From Mesorhizobium sp. YIM 152430 (lineage in GTDB: Bacteria; Pseudomonadota; Alphaproteobacteria; Rhizobiales; Rhizobiaceae): a DNA stretch of 64,000 nt. Below, one piece after another: positions 1-8,219 of this stretch (its first letter is position 1; the number at the start of each line of letters is the position of its first letter). The notes under the pieces are model-generated. The model ran no database searches and was not told the DNA's origin. It was given only the letters and a program-made list of their open reading frames with translations. The position numbers and the translations under genes are program-made. Where the stretch lies: the NCBI RefSeq assembly GCF_029210365.1, contig NZ_JARGES010000041.1:62001-126000 (forward strand), given 5' to 3'.

Positions 1-227
1 GACAGGCCGCGCCGCTCCAGCCAGTCGGCCACCGGATCGAGGAAATAGGCAAGGATCATGCCGGCGAAGAACGGCAGCAGAACGGAGGAGAAGATATAGA
101 GGAACAGGACGAAGACGGCGACCGCAGCCGCCCAGAACATGGCCGGACGGCGCAGCGACATTCGCGACTGCACCGTGGCGGGCGTGGTGGCAGGCGTTGG
201 CGTTTCCGTCGTCATGCGCGTCGTCAT
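1..227 (-). CDS. AI-2E family transporter (PerM/UPF0118), N-terminal part only
   Basis: This is the start of a leftward gene that runs off the window edge; only about 75 codons are present. The translation begins MTTRMTTETPTP, has a short Thr/Pro-rich cytoplasmic tail, and then two closely spaced hydrophobic stretches ending in AYFLDPVADWLERRG. That last motif is typical of the first transmembrane hairpin of the AI-2E/PerM permease family, polytopic inner-membrane proteins of eight or so helices. The start is the ATG at 227; an in-frame ATG at 215 is also possible. It is divergent from purM, with about 180 bases between them, an arrangement common in Rhizobiales. The substrate cannot be told from this fragment. 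Confidence 0.75.
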   Translation of the reverse strand, partial: MTTRMTTETPTPATTPATVQSRMSLRRPAMFWAAAVAVFVLFLYIFSSVLLPFFAGMILAYFLDPVADWLERRGL

Positions 228-408
228 CCGCTGGTCGGGCAGGCTCACGACATAGGCGCGCTCGGTTGCGGTGGTCAAGTGGCGGGCAAGCGCGCCTTCG
301 CCTTGCGGGAGAGGCGTGCTTCGTGCCAAGAGCGGGCACGGGCATTCGAAATTTGGACGGCATCCGCGCAGCCCATCGCACGAGCCGTTCCGGAGCGGAG
401 TTTCGCAA

Positions 409-1473
409 ATGAGCGACCAGAAGAACGGGCTCACCTATGCGCAGGCCGGCGTCGACATCGATGCCGGCAATGCGCTGGTGGAGAAGATCAAGCCGATGGT
501 GCGCTCGACGCGGCGGCCAGGCGCCGATGGCGAGATCGGCGGCTTCGGCGGTCTGTTCGACCTGAAGGCCGCGGGCTTCACCGATCCAATCCTCGTTGCC
601 GCGAATGACGGCGTCGGCACGAAGCTCAAGGTCGCCATCGACGCCGGCATCCACGACACGGTCGGCATCGACCTCGTCGCCATGTGCGTCAACGACCTCG
701 TCGTGCAGGGCGCCGAACCGCTGTTCTTCCTCGATTATTTCGCGACCGGCAAGCTCGATCCCGACCAGGGCGCGGCCATCGTCTCGGGCATCGCCGATGG
801 TTGTCGGCAGGCTGGCTGCGCGCTGATCGGCGGCGAGACGGCGGAAATGCCCGGCATGTATCGCGACGGCGACTACGATCTCGCAGGCTTCGCGGTGGGC
901 GCTGCCGAACGCGGCCAGTTGCTGCCGACCGACGACATCGTCGAAGGCGACGTCATTCTCGGCCTCGCCTCCTCGGGCGTCCATTCCAACGGCTATTCGC
1001 TCGTCCGCAAGATCGTCGGACTGTCCGGCCTCGACTGGGATGCGAAAGCACCGTTCGACAAGAGCCGCACGCTCGGCGAAGCGTTGCTCGAGCCGACGCG
1101 CATCTACGTCAAGCCGATCCTCGCCGCGATCCGCTCCACCCACGGCATCAAGGCGCTGGCCCACATCACCGGCGGCGGCTTTCCCGAAAACATCCCGCGC
1201 GTGCTGCCGAAGGATTTCGCCGCCGAACTCGACCTCGACGCGATCGAAGTTCCCGCCGTCTTCTCCTGGCTTGCCAAAACCGGCGGCGTCGCGCCCGTCG
1301 AGATGAAGCGCACCTTCAATTGCGGCGTCGGCATGATCCTCGTCGTCGCGTCCGGACAGGCGGCACAGGTCGCCGCCGTCCTTCAACAGGAAGGCGAACA
1401 CGTCATGACCATCGGCCGCATCGTGCCCCGACGCGAGACAGGCGTCGTCTATCGTGGACATCTCGACCTATGA
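409..1473 (+). CDS. purM: Phosphoribosylformylglycinamidine cyclo-ligase
   Basis: PurM (AIR synthetase, 354 residues) makes aminoimidazole ribotide from FGAM with ATP, the fifth step of de novo purine synthesis. The N-terminal half carries the ATP-binding motif [10 protein letters not shown] near residues 67-76, and [11 protein letters not shown] follows. The C-terminal AIRS domain has [13 protein letters not shown] chose the ATG at 409 because the sequence from [18 protein letters not shown] matches the usual family start, and a purine-rich site (cggagcggag) lies just upstream. The longer open frame back to 271 reads into low-quality sequence. Its stop codon overlaps the purN start (ATGA), implying translational coupling. 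Confidence 0.97.
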   Translation: MSDQKNGLTYAQAGVDIDAGNALVEKIKPMVRSTRRPGADGEIGGFGGLFDLKAAGFTDPILVAANDGVGTKLKVAIDAGIHDTVGIDLVAMCVNDLVVQGAEPLFFLDYFATGKLDPDQGAAIVSGIADGCRQAGCALIGGETAEMPGMYRDGDYDLAGFAVGAAERGQLLPTDDIVEGDVILGLASSGVHSNGYSLVRKIVGLSGLDWDAKAPFDKSRTLGEALLEPTRIYVKPILAAIRSTHGIKALAHITGGGFPENIPRVLPKDFAAELDLDAIEVPAVFSWLAKTGGVAPVEMKRTFNCGVGMILVVASGQAAQVAAVLQQEGEHVMTIGRIVPRRETGVVYRGHLDL

Positions 1474-2180
1474 GCATCACGAAAAAACGCGTCGCCGCCC
1501 TCATCTCCGGGCGCGGCTCGAACATGAAGACGCTGGCAGAGGCGGCTAGCGGACCACGCTCGACCTATGAGATCGTCGGCGTCATCTCAGACAAGCCGGA
1601 GGCGACCGGGCTCAATCACGCTGCCGCGCTCGACATCGAAGCACGGGCGATACCGCGCAACGACTTTTCCGACAAGGCGGCGCATGAAGCGGCCATCGAC
1701 GCGCAGCTCAAGCGCTGGAACGTCGAGCTCGTCGCGCTCGCGGGCTACATGCGGCTTCTCTCGGCCGATTTCGTCGAGGGCTGGAAGGGCCGGATGGTCA
1801 ACATCCACCCCTCCCTCCTGCCGCTCTTCAAAGGTCTCGATACCCACAGGCGCGCGCTCGACGGCGGCCTGCGCATCCATGGCTGCACGGTCCATTTCGT
1901 GACCGCCGAGATGGATGGGGGGCCGATCATCGCGCAGGCTGCCGTTCCCGTCTCGCCCGACGACAACGAGGACAGCCTGACGCGCCGCGTTCTCGCCGCC
2001 GAGCACCAGCTTTATCCGATGGCGCTCGACCTCGTCGCATCCGGACGCGCCCAACTCGTCGGCAACCGCGTCGCCTTCGACCATCTCGGCGCATCGAGCG
2101 AGCGCGAACGCATCCTATCGCCCTCGGTCGGACATGATGGCGAAGCCGATCTCGAATTGCTGGCTCGGTTTACACCTTAG
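1470..2180 (+). CDS. purN: Phosphoribosylglycinamide formyltransferase
   Basis: PurN (236 residues) transfers a formyl group from 10-formyl-tetrahydrofolate to GAR, the third purine step. The N-terminus carries the phosphate-binding loop SGRGSN (residues 13-18). The catalytic Asn and His sit in NIHPSLLP near residues 111-118, and the TAEMDGGPI segment holds the conserved Asp. Compared with the roughly 212-residue E. coli enzyme it has a C-terminal extension of about 20 residues. It starts inside the purM stop codon and ends directly against the stop codon of the convergent molybdopterin oxidoreductase gene, leaving no intergenic base. Confidence 0.97.
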   Translation: MSITKKRVAALISGRGSNMKTLAEAASGPRSTYEIVGVISDKPEATGLNHAAALDIEARAIPRNDFSDKAAHEAAIDAQLKRWNVELVALAGYMRLLSADFVEGWKGRMVNIHPSLLPLFKGLDTHRRALDGGLRIHGCTVHFVTAEMDGGPIIAQAAVPVSPDDNEDSLTRRVLAAEHQLYPMALDLVASGRAQLVGNRVAFDHLGASSERERILSPSVGHDGEADLELLARFTP

Positions 2181-4286
2181 CTACGGCGCCGGGCGGAGCC
2201 ACACTTTGGTGTCGTGGAAGGCAGCGCCGCCATAGGGGGCGGCGGCGTCGGAGCCGGTGAGGACGTTGATGCCCTCGCCGCGCTCGTGCGAGCCGTTCGG
2301 CCAGATGCCTTCCGCGATTACCACGCCGCGCTTCACGCCGTCGAAAAACTTCGCGTTCAGAACGACTTCGCCGCGAGCGTTACCGATCTCGATGCGGTCG
2401 CCATCGGCGATGCCGAGGGAGGCGGCATCATCTGGATGCAGCATCAGTTCGGGCCGACCCTCCTTCTTGCGAGAGGTCGGCATTTCGGTGAAGGACGAGT
2501 TCAAAAAGGACCGCGCCGGTGAGGTCGCCAAGCGGAACGGATGGGCCGGATCGGCGCTCTCGATCAGCTCGACATGGTCCGGAAACACCGGCAAACCGGC
2601 CCAATTTCCCTGCAAACCGACCGATTTCGGCGGTTTATTCGGCGAAACCGTCGCGATCCAGTCCGGTTTGAACCGGAATTTCCCGCCGGAATGGCCGAAT
2701 CCGTTCAAAAAATGAGCCGTTTCGAAGTCCGGCTGCATGTCCGACCAGCGTTCCTCGGAGAAGGTTTCGAAGGTGCCGAGGCCGCGCTTTTCGAGCATCC
2801 TGTCGATGTGCTGGCGCTCGGTCAGGCCGAAGCCCGGCAGGTCGGCGACGCCGAGGCGCTTTGCCAGTTCCTCGATGACGAAATGGTTGGTCTTCGGTCC
2901 TTCCGGCGCATCGACGACCTTCGGGCCAAGGATGATGTGGCTCTGGCCGCCGCCGCGATAGATGTCGTCATGCTCGAGGAACATGGTGGCGGGGATGACG
3001 ACGTCGGCGAGCATCGCCGTGTCGGTCATGAAATGCTCGTGGACGGCGGTGAAGAGGTCGTCGCGCAGGAACCCCTGCTTCACGAGCCTCTGCTCGGGCG
3101 CGACATTGGCCGGGTTGGTGTTCTGGATCAGCATCGCGCTGACAGGCGGGCCGCCGTTGAGCGCGGAGGGGTCGTTGGTCAGGATCGGGCCGATGCGGGA
3201 CTGGTCGAGATGGCGGATCCTCGGGTCGAGGAAGCGGCGGCCCTCCAACTCCGTCTTGTCGAGCTTGAAGATATCCGAATTGGAATGGAACGCCCCGCCC
3301 CCCTCATATTGCCAGGCGCCGGTGACCGCCGGAATGGAAAGCGCGGCGTGCATGTTGGCAGCGCCGTTCCGGCTGCGGGTGAAGCCGTAGCCGAGGCGGA
3401 AGAAGGTCCGCTTCGTCTCGCCGACGAGGCGGGCGAAGGTTTCGATCTCGGCGACCGAAAGGCCGGTGATCGATGCCGCCCAGTCGGGGGTCTTCGACGC
3501 CAGATGCGCCTCGAGCCCCTTCGGATCGTCGGTGTATTTTTCGAGATAGGCACGGTCGACGAAGCCGTCGCGGAAGAGGACGTGCATGACCGCGCAGGCG
3601 AGCGCGCCATCGGTGCCGGGCCTGAGGATCAGCGCCAGGTCGGCCTGCTTCATCGTGGCGTTGTCGTAGACGTCGATGACGACGATCTTCGCGCCGCGTT
3701 CCTTGCGTGCTCTCACCGCATGGGTCATCACATTGACCTGCGTGACCACGGCGTTGGTGCCCCAGATCACCACGCAATCCGACTTCGCCATCTCGCGCGG
3801 ATCGACGCCCGCCAGGGCGCCCGCGCCCATGACCCAGCCGGTCCAGGCGAGATTGGTGCAGATCGTGTCGAAGAAGCCGGAATACTTCTTCGCGTGGCGC
3901 AGCCGGTGGATGCCGTCGCGCTGAACGAGGCCCATCGTGCCGGCATAATAATAAGGCCAGACGGTTTCCGAACCATGTCTCGCTTCCGCCACCTCGAACT
4001 TCTCGGCGATCAGGTCGAGCGCCGCGTCCCAGCTCGCCTCCTTCCATTTGCCCTCGCCTTTGGCGCCCGCGCGAACGAGCGGCTTCAGGAGCCGGTCGGG
4101 GTGGTGGATGCGCTCTGCGTAGCGCGCGACCTTGGCGCAGATCACGCCGGCCGTGTAGCTGTTGTCCTTCGCGCCGTGGAGGCGGCCGACCTTGCCATCG
4201 ACGACCTCCACGTCGAGCGCGCAGGTGGACGGGCAGTCATGCGGACAGGCCGAATGGCCGATGCGGATCGGTGCGTGCTGGTTCAT
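2181..4286 (-). CDS. Molybdopterin oxidoreductase (DMSO reductase superfamily), cytoplasmic
   Basis: A 701-residue single-subunit member of the formate dehydrogenase/DMSO reductase superfamily. Cysteines at 14, 18, 22 and 50 (CPHDCPSTC ... ICAK) form a typical [4Fe-4S] motif. The central Mo-bis-MGD core includes VVIWGTNAVVTQVN, and the C-terminal molybdopterin-binding domain contains HPDDAASLGIADGDRIEI. There is no twin-arginine leader, so it should act in the cytoplasm. No partner electron-transfer or chaperone genes are adjacent, so the redox partner and substrate are unknown. It is divergent from rlmJ, with about 100 bases between them for promoters. Family assignment is firm; the specific reaction is not. 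Confidence 0.9.
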   Translation of the reverse strand: MNQHAPIRIGHSACPHDCPSTCALDVEVVDGKVGRLHGAKDNSYTAGVICAKVARYAERIHHPDRLLKPLVRAGAKGEGKWKEASWDAALDLIAEKFEVAEARHGSETVWPYYYAGTMGLVQRDGIHRLRHAKKYSGFFDTICTNLAWTGWVMGAGALAGVDPREMAKSDCVVIWGTNAVVTQVNVMTHAVRARKERGAKIVVIDVYDNATMKQADLALILRPGTDGALACAVMHVLFRDGFVDRAYLEKYTDDPKGLEAHLASKTPDWAASITGLSVAEIETFARLVGETKRTFFRLGYGFTRSRNGAANMHAALSIPAVTGAWQYEGGGAFHSNSDIFKLDKTELEGRRFLDPRIRHLDQSRIGPILTNDPSALNGGPPVSAMLIQNTNPANVAPEQRLVKQGFLRDDLFTAVHEHFMTDTAMLADVVIPATMFLEHDDIYRGGGQSHIILGPKVVDAPEGPKTNHFVIEELAKRLGVADLPGFGLTERQHIDRMLEKRGLGTFETFSEERWSDMQPDFETAHFLNGFGHSGGKFRFKPDWIATVSPNKPPKSVGLQGNWAGLPVFPDHVELIESADPAHPFRLATSPARSFLNSSFTEMPTSRKKEGRPELMLHPDDAASLGIADGDRIEIGNARGEVVLNAKFFDGVKRGVVIAEGIWPNGSHERGEGINVLTGSDAAAPYGGAAFHDTKVWLRPAP

Positions 4287-4385
4287 CAGCGGAACCTAGC
4301 CCAATTCGGTCCGAGCGTGTAGGTCGTGAACCCGACAAAAGAATTGATCCACCATGCGCCTCGACGCGATCGATCGGACCGAAAC

Positions 4386-5246
4386 GTGAACTACCGCCAC
4401 ATCTATCATGCCGGCAATTTCGCCGATGTGGTCAAGCACATCATTCTTGCCCGCTCCATCGACTACCTGAAGCGCAAGCCCGGCGCGTTCCGGGTGATCG
4501 ACACCCATGCCGGGATCGGCGTCTATGATCTTTCATCCGAGGAAGCGCAGAAGACGGGCGAGTGGAAGGATGGGATCGGCCGGCTGCTCGATGCCAATCT
4601 GCCCGATGACGCGGCCGAACTGATCGCGCCTTATCTCGACGCCGTCCGCGCGGCAAACCGCGCCGGTGGCCTGACCGCCTATCCCGGATCGCCCGCAATC
4701 TCGCGCCACCTCCTTCGCAATCAGGACAGGCTGACGGCGATCGAACTCCATCCGGCCGACGCCGAAACGCTGAAGATGCATTTTGCCGGCGACTTCCAGA
4801 CCCGCGTCATCGAACTCGACGGCTGGCTGGCGCTCGGCGCGCATCTGCCACCGAAGGAAAAGCGCGGCATCGTCATCGTCGACCCGCCCTTCGAGCGCGA
4901 GGGCGAGTTCGATCGGCTTATCGACGGACTGGTCAAGGCGCATAGGCGCTGGCCGGGCGGGACCTATCTTCTTTGGTATCCGGTGAAGAATCGAAAGGCG
5001 GTCGCCGCCTTCCGTGAGGCGCTTCGCGAGGCGGGCATCGCCAAGATCCTCGACCTGTCGCTCGACATCCGCGCGCCGAGCCTGCCGGAGCGGCTCGACG
5101 GCACCGGGCTCGTCGTCGTGAACCCGCCCTACCCGCTCGAAGCCGAGATGAAGACCGTGCTTCCCGTGCTCGCGCGATTGCTTGGCAATGGCAAAGACGC
5201 AACATGGCGGGCAGAATGGCTCGCGGGCGAGCGAGCGCCATCTTGA
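4386..5246 (+). CDS. rlmJ: 23S rRNA (adenine(2030)-N6)-methyltransferase RlmJ
   Basis: RlmJ methylates N6 of A2030 in 23S rRNA using SAM. The protein (286 residues, E. coli homologue 280) opens with MNYRHIYHAGNFADVVKH, matching the family N-terminus, so the start is the GTG at 4386 and not the ATG 60 bases upstream. The catalytic N6-adenine motif is DPPF at residues 166-169. A second NPPYPLEAEM motif lies near the C-terminus. The following small secreted-protein gene begins about 60 bases after its stop. Confidence 0.95.
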   Translation: MNYRHIYHAGNFADVVKHIILARSIDYLKRKPGAFRVIDTHAGIGVYDLSSEEAQKTGEWKDGIGRLLDANLPDDAAELIAPYLDAVRAANRAGGLTAYPGSPAISRHLLRNQDRLTAIELHPADAETLKMHFAGDFQTRVIELDGWLALGAHLPPKEKRGIVIVDPPFEREGEFDRLIDGLVKAHRRWPGGTYLLWYPVKNRKAVAAFREALREAGIAKILDLSLDIRAPSLPERLDGTGLVVVNPPYPLEAEMKTVLPVLARLLGNGKDATWRAEWLAGERAPS

Positions 5247-5304
5247 CCGAAATGCGGCGGTGGCGGACATTGCCGACTCATCGACCGCCTTCGGGAGACT
5301 TTCC

Positions 5305-5754
5305 ATGGCCATTTCGTTTCGCCGCGCCGGCGCCGCCTTCTTCACGGCACTTTCGATCCTTGCCGGCGGCATGACGCATCAGGCGGCAGCAGCCGACATG
5401 GTTCGCGGCGTCTATGCGACCGATCCGGGCGTCTGCGGAAACGACAAGGTGCTCGGTGCGATCAGCAAGAAGTTCGCCTATCAGGTGCGCAACGTGCCAA
5501 ACCTGCCGATGGTCGACATCGTCGAATTTCGCCAGATCCGCGAGAACCGCTACCTGCCGTCGCGTCCCGACTGGCCGATCGAGCGCCGCTACTGTATCGC
5601 CAATGTCCACCTGACCAACGGCCATATGCGCGACGTCTGGTATCTGATCGAGCATCCGATGGGCTTCGCCTCGATCGGCAGCAATGTCGAATTCTGCGTC
5701 CTCGGATTCGATCGCTGGAAGGTCTATGGCGGCAATTGCCGCGTCCTTCGTTAA
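5305..5754 (+). CDS. Secreted Cys-containing hypothetical protein
   Basis: 149 residues, not a family I can name. Residues 1-30 form a clear Sec signal peptide (Arg-rich start, hydrophobic core, cleavage after THQAAAA). The mature part is about 120 residues with four cysteines, in GVCGN, RRYCIAN, VEFCVLG and GGNCRVL, likely forming two disulfides in the periplasm. The start at 5305 is chosen because it gives the signal peptide directly. The last 29 bases overlap the start of the RNase T2-like lipoprotein gene in another frame, so the two are probably co-translated and could act in the same compartment. Confidence 0.8.
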   Translation: MAISFRRAGAAFFTALSILAGGMTHQAAAADMVRGVYATDPGVCGNDKVLGAISKKFAYQVRNVPNLPMVDIVEFRQIRENRYLPSRPDWPIERRYCIANVHLTNGHMRDVWYLIEHPMGFASIGSNVEFCVLGFDRWKVYGGNCRVLR

Positions 5755-6391
5755 ACCCGATTTGAACGTTCCGTTCATCGGACTTCTTGGCGTCGGCCTT
5801 TTTCTGGCCGGCTGCGGCGCCGAGCCGGACGTAAAGCGCGCAACGACATTCGACTTCTACGTCCTGTCGCTCTCCTGGTCGCCAAGCTATTGCGCGGCGG
5901 AGGGTGGCAATGCCGATTCTCAGCAATGCGATGCAGATCGCGAACTCGGCTTCGTCGTTCATGGCCTCTGGCCCCAATTCGAGCAGGGCTGGCCGGAATT
6001 TTGCGATGACGATGCGCGCAACCCGTCACGCTCCGAAATCGAAGCCATCTCGGACATCATCCCTTCCGACGGATTGATCCGTCATCAATGGCGCAAGCAC
6101 GGCACATGCACCGGTCTTTCCCCCGATGCCTATTTCGAGACGACCCGCGCGGCTTTCGGCGAAGTGAACCTGCCCGCATTGGAGCAGCGCCGTCTTTCCG
6201 CATCTTCGGTGCGCACGGCCTTTCTCGAAGCCAATGGCGGCCTGCCGGCGGATGGTCTGGCGGTGACATGCGCCGGCGGGCTTTTGCGTGAAGTGCGCAT
6301 CTGCATGACCACGGATCTCGAGTTTCGCCCCTGCCCCGAGGTCGCCCAACGCTCCTGCCGCCAGAACGACCTTCGTCTCCCGGCTCCATGA
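5726..6391 (+). CDS. Ribonuclease T2 family lipoprotein
   Basis: A 221-residue secreted RNase T2-like protein. Residues 1-30 look like a lipoprotein signal with lipobox LAGC, so the protein is probably membrane-anchored in the periplasm. The two T2 active-site segments are visible: CAS1 as HGLWPQ (His79) and CAS2 as HQWRKHGTC (His120, Lys124, His125). Where many family members have Glu in HEWxKHGTC, this protein has Gln121, which may lower activity. The start at 5726 overlaps the end of the preceding gene by 29 bases; a TTG at 5762 is an alternative start. Expected role is periplasmic RNA breakdown, by family analogy. Confidence 0.88.
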   Translation: MAAIAASFVKPDLNVPFIGLLGVGLFLAGCGAEPDVKRATTFDFYVLSLSWSPSYCAAEGGNADSQQCDADRELGFVVHGLWPQFEQGWPEFCDDDARNPSRSEIEAISDIIPSDGLIRHQWRKHGTCTGLSPDAYFETTRAAFGEVNLPALEQRRLSASSVRTAFLEANGGLPADGLAVTCAGGLLREVRICMTTDLEFRPCPEVAQRSCRQNDLRLPAP

Positions 6392-6461
6392 ACGAGATGT
6401 GATTGCCCACCCGGCATTGCTCGCATAGCTTGTCGGCAACCGATCGCATGGAGGTTCATGA

Positions 6462-7058
6462 ATGCCGAGACTGCTTTATTCGCCCGCTTCGCCCTATAGC
6501 GCCAAAGTCCGCATGGCTGCCGTCCATACGGGATATGCGCTCGTTTCCGAAACGGTCGATACGAATGCCGACCCCGAAATTCTGCTGAAGGCCAACCCGC
6601 TCGGCAAGATTCCCTGCCTTATCACCGATGAGGGCGCGGGCATTCACGACAGCCGTGTCATCATGCAGTTCATCGGTCGAGAGACCGGCAACACGCTCTA
6701 TCCGCGCAACGCCGCAAAGCGGCTCGAAGCCGAGCGGCTGGAGGCGATCGCCGACGGCATCTGCGATTGCCTGCTTGCCCATGTCTACGAACGCCGGTTT
6801 CGCCCGGAGGAGAAAATCCATCTGCCCTGGCTCGAGCGGCAATGGTCGAAAGCGACGCGGGCGCTCGACGAACTCAACGAGAACCCGCCAAAGCTGACGA
6901 AGAAGATCACGGGCGGGCATATCGCGCTGCGCGCGACGCTCGGATATCTCGCACTGCGCTTCGACGGCCAGTGGGAGCGCGGGCGCGCCAAGCTGACCCG
7001 ATGGGCCAAGAGGTTCGACGAACGCTTTCCCGAAATTGCCGCCGAACTTCCGAAATAG
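6462..7058 (+). CDS. Glutathione S-transferase family protein
   Basis: 198 residues with the GST layout: an N-terminal thioredoxin-like domain (about 1-78), with SPASPYSAKVR at the active-site end of strand 1, the cis-Pro region GKIPCLITD and the glutathione-contact motif DSRVIMQFI. An all-helical C-terminal domain follows (about 85-198). These proteins usually conjugate or reduce small electrophiles with glutathione in the cytoplasm. The start is the ATG at 6462. The gene ends 9 bases before a strong terminator hairpin shared with the convergent outer-membrane protein gene. The substrate is not predictable. Confidence 0.9.
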   Translation: MPRLLYSPASPYSAKVRMAAVHTGYALVSETVDTNADPEILLKANPLGKIPCLITDEGAGIHDSRVIMQFIGRETGNTLYPRNAAKRLEAERLEAIADGICDCLLAHVYERRFRPEEKIHLPWLERQWSKATRALDELNENPPKLTKKITGGHIALRATLGYLALRFDGQWERGRAKLTRWAKRFDERFPEIAAELPK

Positions 7059-7067
7059 CGCAAACAA

Positions 7068-7093
7068 AAAGGCCGGCAAAAGCGCCGGCCTTT
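7068..7093. terminator. Bidirectional rho-independent terminator
   Basis: Inverted repeat AAAGGCCGGC (7068-7077) and GCCGGCCTTT (7084-7093) around a 6-base loop. A-rich sequence lies on the left and T-rich on the right, so it can stop both the rightward GST transcript and the leftward porin transcript. It sits between two convergent stop codons. Confidence 0.85.
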
Positions 7094-7115
7094 CCGCATT
7101 CAATCGGAGACTGAA

Positions 7116-7781
7116 TTAGAACTTCACACCAAGACCGACCGAAACGCGGTGGTTCTTGGAGTCGATCTCGGTCGTGCCGAGACCCGGAAGCGAATAGTCC
7201 TTCTTGCCGTAGTCCGTGTAACGGTACTCGAGACGGCCGAAGACCTGATCGGTCAGCTTGGCATCGACGCCGGCGCCGGCGGTGTAGCCGAGCGCGACGT
7301 TGGTGTCGCGGTTGCCCAGGTTGTCGGTGATGCGCTGACGTTCAGCGGCAAGACCAGCCGTACCGTAGAGCAGAATGTCTTCGGTGACGGTGACACCGGC
7401 GCGGCCGCGAAGCGAACCGTCGACCGTGGTGCGCGAGTTGAAGCCCGCAGCCTGACCGTCGACATCGGAGTAGTTGATGTCGGCTTCAGCACCATAGACG
7501 AACGAGCCGTTCTGCTGGTTGAAACCACCGAACGCACCGCCCATCCAGCCTTCGGTCTCGGCCGTGTCGCCATTGGCGCGGTTGCGGGTCTTACCGTTGA
7601 AGCCGTAGCCGAGGCTCACACCGGCATAAGGGCCGGACCAGGTGTTGACCGGAGCAAATTCCATCGGGGCTGCCGGTGCCGGCGGCTCCTGATAGACAAC
7701 GTCGGCAGCAAGAGCCGGCGCCGAAGCAAGCATGGCAACGCCGAGAGCGAGAGCAGCGGGGCGATAGAAACGATTATTCAT
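7116..7781 (-). CDS. Outer-membrane beta-barrel protein, Omp25/Omp31-like
   Basis: 221 residues. A Sec signal peptide covers residues 1-26, with cleavage after ASAPALA. A short Pro-rich linker leads into an eight-stranded-barrel-type sequence. WSGPYAGVSLGYGFNG is the hallmark first strand of rhizobial/Brucella Omp25/Omp31 proteins, and the protein ends in VSVGLGVKF with the C-terminal Phe typical of outer-membrane proteins. These barrels are abundant surface proteins that help keep envelope integrity. The gene is single, transcribed leftward, with an unusually long upstream region (see the separate entry). Confidence 0.92.
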   Translation of the reverse strand: MNNRFYRPAALALGVAMLASAPALAADVVYQEPPAPAAPMEFAPVNTWSGPYAGVSLGYGFNGKTRNRANGDTAETEGWMGGAFGGFNQQNGSFVYGAEADINYSDVDGQAAGFNSRTTVDGSLRGRAGVTVTEDILLYGTAGLAAERQRITDNLGNRDTNVALGYTAGAGVDAKLTDQVFGRLEYRYTDYGKKDYSLPGLGTTEIDSKNHRVSVGLGVKF

Positions 7782-8219
7782 TCTTTTAACTCCTTAGCCG
7801 CGAGAACCAATACGCGGTTCCCGACTTCGAGACAGACGCTGAAACCTTCACGGGAGGCAAATGGTTCCCTGCGTCGACCGAGGCGAAGATCGTGTCGAAA
7901 TGCGGCTGAACCCAAACTGAAAAAGGGTCATTCCCCGGCTGCAATATGGCTGCAATGTGACGTTGCATTCATGTCACACTAACGCCACCGGCCCCTGGTA
8001 ACCCACTGTTTACTATACCATAAATAAAACAGGAGCAAGAGCACCCCGACCGGTTTCCGGGGTTGCATTTCTTCTCGCTCCAATTCGAGTCGGTCCGAAT
8101 GTCGACACCGAGCATGGCTGTCGCCCTTGGCAGCATCGTCATGGGAAAAGCCCGCTGCGGTCTTCTGGTTTTATCCTTCGCCGCCTATATCTGGTGCTCC
8201 CTTCCCGGCAGACGAACGG
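7782..8219. other. Long divergent intergenic region between omp and the pteridine-reductase-like SDR
   Basis: 438 bases with no convincing gene. It contains the likely long leader of the leftward outer-membrane protein gene, a pair of 9-base direct repeats (7937-7945 and 7948-7956), an inverted TGTGAC/GTCACA pair (7956-7961 and 7973-7978), and a promoter-like segment at 8012-8039. The right part, from 8050 to 8219, must hold the promoter for the SDR-uvrC set; I see no clear consensus there. Confidence 0.6.
8012..8039 (-). promoter_or_regulatory. Candidate sigma70-type promoter for the outer-membrane protein gene
   Basis: Read on the minus strand, CTTGCT is followed after 16 bases by a perfect-looking -10 TATAGT. 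If used, transcription would start near 8005 and leave a leader of about 220 bases before the omp start at 7781. That is long for a porin gene and leaves room for RNA-level control. Confidence 0.4.

Noticed and set aside
228-408. Purine riboswitch upstream of purM
   Set aside because: I could not find the conserved three-way junction or loop sequences; ordinary promoter region is more likely.
271-408. N-terminal extension of PurM to an ATG at 271
   Set aside because: The extra residues are not PurM-like and the 409 start matches the family.
2541-4322. Long rightward open frame (593 codons) opposite the molybdopterin oxidoreductase
   Set aside because: It is antisense to a gene with clear family motifs; long stop-free antisense frames are expected at this GC content, and its translation is Arg/Ala/Glu-rich with no domain.
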